DNA from: an uncultured Propionibacteriaceae bacterium
GTDB lineage: Bacteria; Actinomycetota; Actinomycetes; Propionibacteriales; Propionibacteriaceae
DNA: 11,686 nt
Assembly (NCBI GenBank): GCA_936941515.1
Contig: CAKZJI010000353.1
Coordinates: 1-11,686, forward strand
Reading direction: 5' to 3'
The notes beneath the pieces are model-generated. The model did not search any database. It saw only the letters and a program-made list of their open reading frames with translations, and was not told the DNA's origin. Position numbers and translations under genes: made by a program. Position 1 is the first letter of the stretch; each line of letters starts with the position of its first letter. Positions 6,862 through 11,686 of this stretch are shown here, piece by piece.

Positions 6862-6921
6862 GAAGCGAATCTCGCCAGGATTGCCAGCAAATTGCCAAAT
6901 ACCCCTGTCAACCCTCTGGAC

Positions 6922-6956
6922 GAGTGCGTGGAGGCGAGTTGCTCATCCACGCACTC
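6922..6956 (+). terminator. Strong stem-loop, probable terminator of the peptide transcript
   Basis: GAGTGCGTGGA (6922-6932) pairs perfectly over 11 bp with TCCACGCACTC (6946-6956). Inside, GAG (6936-6938) can pair with CTC (6942-6944). No T-run follows, so if it terminates it is of the T-poor type common in Actinomycetota. It lies 60 nt after the stop of the 54-aa peptide. It could also be an mRNA-stabilising structure or part of a small RNA. Confidence 0.55.
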
Positions 6957-7145
6957 TGCATACAATCCGAGTCTCAGCCCCACAGACGTCCAGCACCACT
7001 CCTGCAAAACCCAGAATCGTAATCCACGACTCCTGGCAACTCCTCCGGAAGCGGAAAGACCGCCGCAACGACACCATCACCAGCTTTGGCCACAACCTCA
7101 ACGGTAGGCGAACGCCCCACCAGGGAAACTGACCACACCAGCAGG

Positions 7146-7151
7146 TAGCAT
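7146..7151 (+). promoter_or_regulatory. Leaderless-type -10 element TAGCAT of the kinase
   Basis: TAGCAT is followed by six bases (CGACCC) and the ATG at 7158. No useful Shine-Dalgarno is present at normal spacing. The geometry equals that of the response-regulator and 922 promoters. CTGACCAC (7129-7136), shared with the palindrome at 6630-6647, lies directly upstream. Confidence 0.45.
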
Positions 7152-7157
7152 CGACCC

Positions 7158-8282
7158 ATGAGGCCACGGCGCACCCCCTGCGACGCAGAACTTATACGCC
7201 ACCTGACACTGGAGCCCATATTGGGTATCGCAGTGTTCATAGTGACCCTGGCAGCAACTTGGGAAGGCAAGTCAGCCCTTGCGCTAACCGTGGACACCCT
7301 GATGTTGGCAGCCCTCTGTCTGCTCCCCTGGCGTCCTTGGACAGCTCTCACTGTGGCAGGATGCTGCTTCATCGGTTGGGGGAACCTGGCAGCCCCAGGG
7401 ATAATGGGCTTCCTCGCTGGAGGGATCTTCACATACAACTGGTTCAAAAATCAACGAATTGGCCGCTGGTGGGTGGCCGCCATACATCCAATGGCAGCTC
7501 TCACTCTATGGATCATCCGCTATTCATGGGACGACTTCTTTCCCAACCTGCTTCTTGCCGCCACTATCCCTCTGTTCGCCTTAGTCACGGGCACACTAGC
7601 CCGTAGGCAGCTCGACAACGAGAGGAAGAGCCGCCAGGAGAGCGAACAGGCCCTGAGAGCAAATCGACTCATGATGGCGAGCGAGCTCCACGATAGCGTC
7701 GCTCAGACCCAGACTCTCGTTGTCAGAACCCTGGAAGACCTTCTAGAGGACCATCAGACCTCCGAAGCTCTGACTTCCGCCCTGCTGGAAGCCCTTGACC
7801 TGTCACGGCAAGCAGCGATGGAGCTGCGCGCAGCTATGGCAGCCCTCCGCAATGTGGATCAGGACTTCGCAACCCTGGGACAGCACTCGGGCACTTCCCT
7901 CAGAGAGCAGTGGAACCAGACACTAAGCGCCCTGGACGAAGGGGGATTCGACACCGAGGCGCACTTCGAGATCGAGGAGATCCACCTCACCCCCGATGTG
8001 GAGCATTCAGCATCCAGAATCCTGGGCGAGCTCGTCACCAATCTCATATGGCATGGCGCCCCGGGACCCTGCAGCATTTCAGTCACCCAGCAGAGTGGAC
8101 ACATTGTGCTGCGCACAACGAACATCATCGGCCCACCCGCACCGCCCAAGACTGGCGGGGGAGGCGCCGGCCTGCTTGGAGTCAGGGAGCGGGTCCGCCT
8201 TCTGAACGGCTCCTGCACCTTCGGCCCCAAAGGCCAACGCTGGTACGCCGAGGCACGAGTGCCAGTCACCACAGCTTCTTGA
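7158..8282 (+). CDS. Sensor histidine kinase, NarL-partner type (HisKA_3 plus HATPase)
   Basis: The protein has 374 residues. The N-terminal half holds about four to five hydrophobic segments between 18 and 145 with only short loops, so the sensor is embedded in the membrane and lacks a large extracellular domain. A charged linker (150-172) leads to the dimerisation/phospho-acceptor helix ASELHDSVAQ (His178). The ATPase domain shows the N-box GELVTNLIWHG (Asn295) and the G-box GGGGAGLLGVRERV (333-346). It should autophosphorylate His178 and pass phosphate to a NarL-type regulator, most likely the one at 5832-6482. The short-loop membrane sensor fits hydrophobic or small peptide signals and envelope stress (family knowledge, not proof). 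It contains one TTA codon. The start follows a leaderless-type -10 element. Confidence 0.93.
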   Translation: MRPRRTPCDAELIRHLTLEPILGIAVFIVTLAATWEGKSALALTVDTLMLAALCLLPWRPWTALTVAGCCFIGWGNLAAPGIMGFLAGGIFTYNWFKNQRIGRWWVAAIHPMAALTLWIIRYSWDDFFPNLLLAATIPLFALVTGTLARRQLDNERKSRQESEQALRANRLMMASELHDSVAQTQTLVVRTLEDLLEDHQTSEALTSALLEALDLSRQAAMELRAAMAALRNVDQDFATLGQHSGTSLREQWNQTLSALDEGGFDTEAHFEIEEIHLTPDVEHSASRILGELVTNLIWHGAPGPCSISVTQQSGHIVLRTTNIIGPPAPPKTGGGGAGLLGVRERVRLLNGSCTFGPKGQRWYAEARVPVTTAS

Positions 8283-8309
8283 GGCAGCGCCACTGAACAC
8301 AGGCGCCTC
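8281..8309 (+). terminator. Weak hairpin after the kinase stop
   Basis: GCGCC (8287-8291) pairs with GGCGC (8302-8306), and GAG (8281-8283) with CTC (8307-8309) across a 3-nt bulge. The 10-nt loop is ACTGAACACA. No T-run follows. It begins inside the stop codon and may end the kinase transcript, but the stem is short. Confidence 0.3.
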
Positions 8310-8341
8310 TGCACCCAATCAACTTTCGGTGTATCAGCTTT

Positions 8342-8370
8342 GACGATGCCTCCATCACTTCATAATGTAG
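8342..8370 (+). promoter_or_regulatory. Candidate promoter for the NRPS gene
   Basis: TTGACG (8342-8347) and TAATGT (8365-8370) are separated by 17 bp, the ideal spacing for a housekeeping-type promoter. Transcription would start near 8377, leaving a leader of about 210 nt before the NRPS ATG. Such a long leader would be unusual and could hold further control. A second promoter nearer the gene is not excluded. Confidence 0.4.
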
Positions 8371-8374
8371 TGGT

Positions 8375-8395
8375 CAAGCAAGAAGAACTTGACAA
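8375..8395. promoter_or_regulatory. Inverted repeat GTCAAG-N9-CTTGAC, operator candidate
   Basis: GTCAAG (8375-8380) and CTTGAC (8390-8395) are perfect inverted repeats, centres 15 bp apart. The site starts 4 bp after the candidate -10 at 8365-8370 and so would cover the start point, a position typical for a repressor. TTGACA (8391-8396) inside it resembles a -35 box, but no -10 follows at usable spacing. Confidence 0.4.
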
Positions 8396-8589
8396 TCCCA
8401 CATCAGAAGCAAGCCTCCCCAAAGGCTATATTTCTGCTACATCAAAAATACATGTGAACCCAGCGCGAAGGAAGCCATAAAGCCAATCCGAAAAGGCGAA
8501 TCCACATACTCATGATTACGAGGCTTCAAACATGCGGGGGACTTTAGGTAATCTCTGTTAACCAGCGGTCTATTAGGAGCACTCTTCTC

Positions 8590-11500
8590 ATGAGCGATCT
8601 CACCCTTCCAATGTCATCTGCGCAGCAGGGCATGTACTTCGACAGCCATATGCGACAGGCCGCCGACTACCACATCACAGTTGAGTTACGCACCAGCCAT
8701 CTTGACCACACACGTCTGCTGCAGGCAGTCAAAGCAATCATGGTCGAACAACCCGCGTTACGTTGCGCCATCACAACCGAAGCCACAGGACCCAGTTATC
8801 GCATTGCCGAAAGCGCAGAAGCTCCTTTCAGCCACTATGACCTCACCAATCGCGAGGAAGAGCTGGACTCGATTCTGAATTCGGCACGCAACACACCTTT
8901 CGACCTGGAGACTCCACCACTTTTCCGAATCATCAACTGCCACTTGCCTGACAGTGATCACCTCTTGATCGTATGTCATCATCTTATCGCAGATGGCCTC
9001 TCAGTGAGCGCCCTCACAGGACGCCTCCTCCACCTCGCCACTGGGACAGATGACATCTTGCCGACCCAAACCGACAACAGCTTGCAGATTTATCAAGAGA
9101 ATCAGATCATCAAGCCCCCTGCCGAGGAGACCTCTCGCAGTCAGAAGTTCTGGGAGGAGAATTTATCTCGTCACGAGGACCCGCAACTTGGCCATTGGCT
9201 TCTGCAAGCAGGACATGACGACATAGGTCGGGAGACCCGTATAACCGTTCCCCTGGAAACAGCAGAGGCTATCCGCCTTACAGCACGCGAGGCGGAAGTC
9301 TCTGAGTTCACCATCTATCTCGCAACCTTTGGAACCCTCCTGTCACATTACGCAGGAGAGGAGCAGGTATCCTTCGCTAGCCCCTTCACCGACCGTCCAC
9401 TCCTCGATATGGACGAAAGCATCGGCTGCTTCATTCGGGCGCTGCCGGTCATGGTCGACGCCAACCGCCAGCAGAGCGTGCGGATGCTGCTGAAACGCAC
9501 CCGCGCTGAAGTGCTAAGCATCTGGAAGAACCTGAGCTTCCCCGTCACTACCATGTTGGCTGACCATTCCATCACTGGCCTGTTGGACATCACCTTCATC
9601 CACGACAGTTATCCGAGCTTCCCTGAGGGAGTCCATGTCGTAAAACACCCTGACCAAGCTCATTTTCCAGGACGTCTGACAGTCACTCTGGAACAGGTGG
9701 GCGAAACGACAGAGATCGTCGTTCGTCACAAGGACTCAGCACTGTCAGTCGAGCAAGCCACGCAGTTCGCCGAACGCATGCTCAGATTGTTGCAACAGAT
9801 TCCCAACCATCTCGACGCCCCTGTATCAGAATTGATGGCCACAACCGAGGAGGAGCACCACAGCATCCTGGCAGCTTCCCAGACAACACATTATTACGAC
9901 TGGGAACCCACCGATCTGGGGCAGTTGTTCCTAGAGCGCACCACGGCAGATCCCGCCCATGAGACCTGGCTCGACCCAGACCGCAGCTACACCAATGCCT
10001 GGGCTCATGATGCGGCAGTTCTCATCCAACACCGTATTCTTGAGGCCGTCGGAACCAATGACCGTCCTGTGGCAATCCTCCTGCCTCGAAGCGCCACCCT
10101 GCTCGCTGCCGTCTGCGGGACCATTCTGGCCGGTCATCCCTATATTCCTTTGTCCGACCAAATGCCTCTGGATCGAATCCACGAGATGCTCACTGATGCA
10201 GATGCCTGCGCCATCGTGACTATATCGCCCCAGGAGTTACAACTTCCCACATCCACACAACGCATTGACCTCGACACCTACGATGATCTCAATATCTTGG
10301 CAAGCAGTCATCGGGACACGATCTGCGAATCACCTCTGCCTGTCGATCGATCCCCAGAGGATCTATTGTATATCGAGTACACATCCGGTTCGACTGGTCG
10401 ACCCAAAGGCGTAGGCATCACCCATGCAAACGTCCAGAACACAGCCCTGGATCTGGAGCGTCGCTTTCCTCTCCGTCGCGACGACGTCTTCTTGTGCAAG
10501 ACCTCATTCACCTTCGATATCTTCGGCACTGAGCTTTATGGATGGCTCGTCGGTGAAGGCCGTCTAGCCATTCTACCCGCTGGCCAGGAAGGCGACCTTC
10601 CGGCGCTGCTTGACGCAGTGCATAACTATGGTGTGACCCATCTCAACACCTCTCCCACCTTGCTGCGAGTATTGCTTAAAGCCATCGATTCTACTGGCAG
10701 ACAGAACGACCTGGAGAGCCTCCGACATCTCTTCTCAGGTGGGGAGGCGCTGAGCCCCGACATCATTCAGCACTTCTTCGCCTTGGGACTTGCATGCTCT
10801 CTCGAAAACGTATACGGCCCCACTGAAGCTACGATGTGGGCGACGCACACCCAAATCCATCCTGAAGACTGCGCGGGAAATGCCCCCATCGGCACTCCAC
10901 TCAACGACTATCGTCTCTACGTTTTGAACCCCCAAGGTCAGCTATGCGGCACCGACCTTCCAGGCGAGCTGTGCATCGCAGGAGCAGGCGTAGGCGTTGG
11001 ATATCTGAATCAGAACGAGCTCACAGCCCATCATTTCATCGACAACCCCTTCGCTGACACCGCCGATGCCGAACACATGCATCGCATGTATCGTACCGGA
11101 GATCTCGGATTCCTACGGCCCGATGGACGTTTTTCTTTCCTGAGGCGCATTGACCAGCAGGTGAAAGTCGCTGGAATCCGTGTTGAGCTGGGAGAGATCG
11201 AGCAGGCGCTGCTGAGCATCGACGGGATCACTGAGGCAGCTGCAATCGTAGATGACAGCACGGGAACACCACGTCTTATCGGATTTTATGTCTCCGAGTC
11301 CACACTTCCCCAAGACCAGATCAGACAGTCTCTCAGTTCCCAACTCATCACCCAGCTCATCCCGGCTGTCCTGATCCAGACCAACGGGATGCCAACATCG
11401 GCCGCTGGCAAGCTGGATCGCCATGCACTCCAAGCTTTGCTGGAAAAGAAGACAAAAGATATGGATATAGCCGAGACAGCGGATGTCTCTCCAGCGATTG

Positions 11501-11686
11501 AACGCCTTGCCAAGCTGTGGAACGACGTGCTCGGTTCCCGAGTCAGCGATCCACACCGCACATTCTTCGAGGCAGGGGGCACATCGCTCAGTCTCATGCG
11601 ACTACAGATCCAGATGCAGCAGGAATTCAACATCGAGATCAGCATAACGAAAATCGAAAATCATAGAAAAGTATCCGTTTTCTCCT
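8590..11686 (+). CDS. Non-ribosomal peptide synthetase, N-terminal condensation-adenylation-carrier module (partial)
   Basis: The frame runs open from ATG 8590 past the window end (1032 codons visible). AGGAG at 8575-8579 lies 10 nt upstream and sets the start. The condensation domain (about 1-430) has SSAQQGMYF (9-17), the catalytic HHLIADG (130-136; His131) and IGCFIRALPV. The adenylation domain (about 455-945) has YTSGSTGRPKG (597-607), NVYGPTE (740-746), YRTGDLG (834-840), RRIDQQVKVAGIRVELGEIE and the A10 motif AGKLDR with Lys941. The carrier domain (from about 965) has FFEAGGTSLSL with phosphopantetheine-accepting Ser999. All core residues are intact, so the module should select, activate and condense one amino acid. 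An N-terminal condensation domain means the protein is either a starter that takes an acyl group or receives a chain from another synthetase. It has at least four TTA codons and lower GC than the genes to the left. Confidence 0.95.
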   Translation, partial: MSDLTLPMSSAQQGMYFDSHMRQAADYHITVELRTSHLDHTRLLQAVKAIMVEQPALRCAITTEATGPSYRIAESAEAPFSHYDLTNREEELDSILNSARNTPFDLETPPLFRIINCHLPDSDHLLIVCHHLIADGLSVSALTGRLLHLATGTDDILPTQTDNSLQIYQENQIIKPPAEETSRSQKFWEENLSRHEDPQLGHWLLQAGHDDIGRETRITVPLETAEAIRLTAREAEVSEFTIYLATFGTLLSHYAGEEQVSFASPFTDRPLLDMDESIGCFIRALPVMVDANRQQSVRMLLKRTRAEVLSIWKNLSFPVTTMLADHSITGLLDITFIHDSYPSFPEGVHVVKHPDQAHFPGRLTVTLEQVGETTEIVVRHKDSALSVEQATQFAERMLRLLQQIPNHLDAPVSELMATTEEEHHSILAASQTTHYYDWEPTDLGQLFLERTTADPAHETWLDPDRSYTNAWAHDAAVLIQHRILEAVGTNDRPVAILLPRSATLLAAVCGTILAGHPYIPLSDQMPLDRIHEMLTDADACAIVTISPQELQLPTSTQRIDLDTYDDLNILASSHRDTICESPLPVDRSPEDLLYIEYTSGSTGRPKGVGITHANVQNTALDLERRFPLRRDDVFLCKTSFTFDIFGTELYGWLVGEGRLAILPAGQEGDLPALLDAVHNYGVTHLNTSPTLLRVLLKAIDSTGRQNDLESLRHLFSGGEALSPDIIQHFFALGLACSLENVYGPTEATMWATHTQIHPEDCAGNAPIGTPLNDYRLYVLNPQGQLCGTDLPGELCIAGAGVGVGYLNQNELTAHHFIDNPFADTADAEHMHRMYRTGDLGFLRPDGRFSFLRRIDQQVKVAGIRVELGEIEQALLSIDGITEAAAIVDDSTGTPRLIGFYVSESTLPQDQIRQSLSSQLITQLIPAVLIQTNGMPTSAAGKLDRHALQALLEKKTKDMDIAETADVSPAIERLAKLWNDVLGSRVSDPHRTFFEAGGTSLSLMRLQIQMQQEFNIEISITKIENHRKVSVFS

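Larger units (their letters stand above)
6862..7157 (+). other. Intergenic region between the peptide gene and the kinase gene
   Basis: I see no convincing gene in these 296 bp. The frame of the 54-aa peptide continues open from 6862 to TAG 7105-7107 (81 codons, rich in Pro, His, Gln and Ser). It has no plausible Shine-Dalgarno of its own and is interrupted structurally by an 11-bp-stem hairpin (6922-6956). The right end carries the probable kinase promoter. Confidence 0.5.
8283..8589 (+). other. AT-rich regulatory gap upstream of the NRPS gene
   Basis: These 307 bp contain no gene I can support. Hand counting gives 25 G+C in the 60 bases 8401-8460, the lowest seen in the window. It holds a promoter candidate (8342-8370), an inverted repeat just downstream of it (8375-8395), and a wide inverted repeat GATTAC (8514-8519) / GTAATC (8548-8553). 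It ends with AGGAG (8575-8579), the Shine-Dalgarno that sets the NRPS start. Confidence 0.6.

Noticed and set aside
6716..7132. A 138-codon open frame on the + strand overlapping the small-peptide gene in another frame
   Set aside because: It would start at a TTG inside the peptide's signal sequence with no Shine-Dalgarno. Its product is a low-complexity Pro/Ser/Arg/Thr string and it crosses the strong hairpin at 6922-6956.
8391..8396. TTGACA as a -35 box for the NRPS gene
   Set aside because: The nearest good -10 (TATATT at 8427-8432) is 30 bp away, too far for a standard promoter. The hexamer is better explained as part of the GTCAAG-N9-CTTGAC inverted repeat.
1..11686. CRISPR arrays, tRNA or rRNA genes, transposases, integrases and attachment sites
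   Set aside because: I found no regularly spaced direct repeats, no tRNA-like cloverleaf, no rRNA signature and no transposase or integrase motif on either strand. The acquired-cluster idea rests on composition only.

Overview
The window looks like part of a high-GC actinobacterial chromosome. Four things point that way: dense gene packing with 4-base start/stop overlaps, GC of about 70% or more in sampled stretches of the left half, three genes with leaderless-type promoters (a TANNNT hexamer exactly 6 nt before the ATG), and the protein families present. A Propionibacteriaceae-like host is a guess; nothing here fixes the genus.

Left block (1-2803, + strand): the tail of an unidentified protein, a six-helix ABC-2-permease-like membrane protein coupled to it by an ATGA overlap, a hairpin cluster, then three consecutive single-pass membrane-anchored proteins (922-1569, 1566-2186, 2183-2803). 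The three overlap each other by 4 bases and share a build and a W-x(2)-hydrophobic strand motif, so they look like diverged paralogues. Middle block (2717-6482, - strand, transcribed right to left): a NarL/FixJ-type response regulator, a CpdB-type metallophosphoesterase/nucleotidase that lacks a signal peptide, and a large polytopic membrane protein whose 3' end overlaps the last anchored protein convergently by 87 bp.

Right block (about 6600-11686, + strand, lower GC): a 54-residue secreted-peptide-like gene that is easy to miss (6697-6861), with its own Shine-Dalgarno, an upstream palindrome and a strong downstream hairpin; then a polytopic HisKA_3-type histidine kinase (7158-8282); then an AT-rich 307-bp regulatory gap; then the start of a non-ribosomal peptide synthetase with an intact condensation-adenylation-carrier module (8590 to beyond the window end).

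Working model (inference): the divergent response regulator and histidine kinase form one two-component system, with the small exported Cys-containing peptide gene between them and the NRPS directly downstream. The peptide could be a signal sensed by the kinase, and the NRPS cluster a regulated output. The sequence shows the arrangement but does not prove the regulatory link. The base-composition drop starting near 6600 fits acquisition of the peptide/kinase/NRPS part as an accessory cluster.
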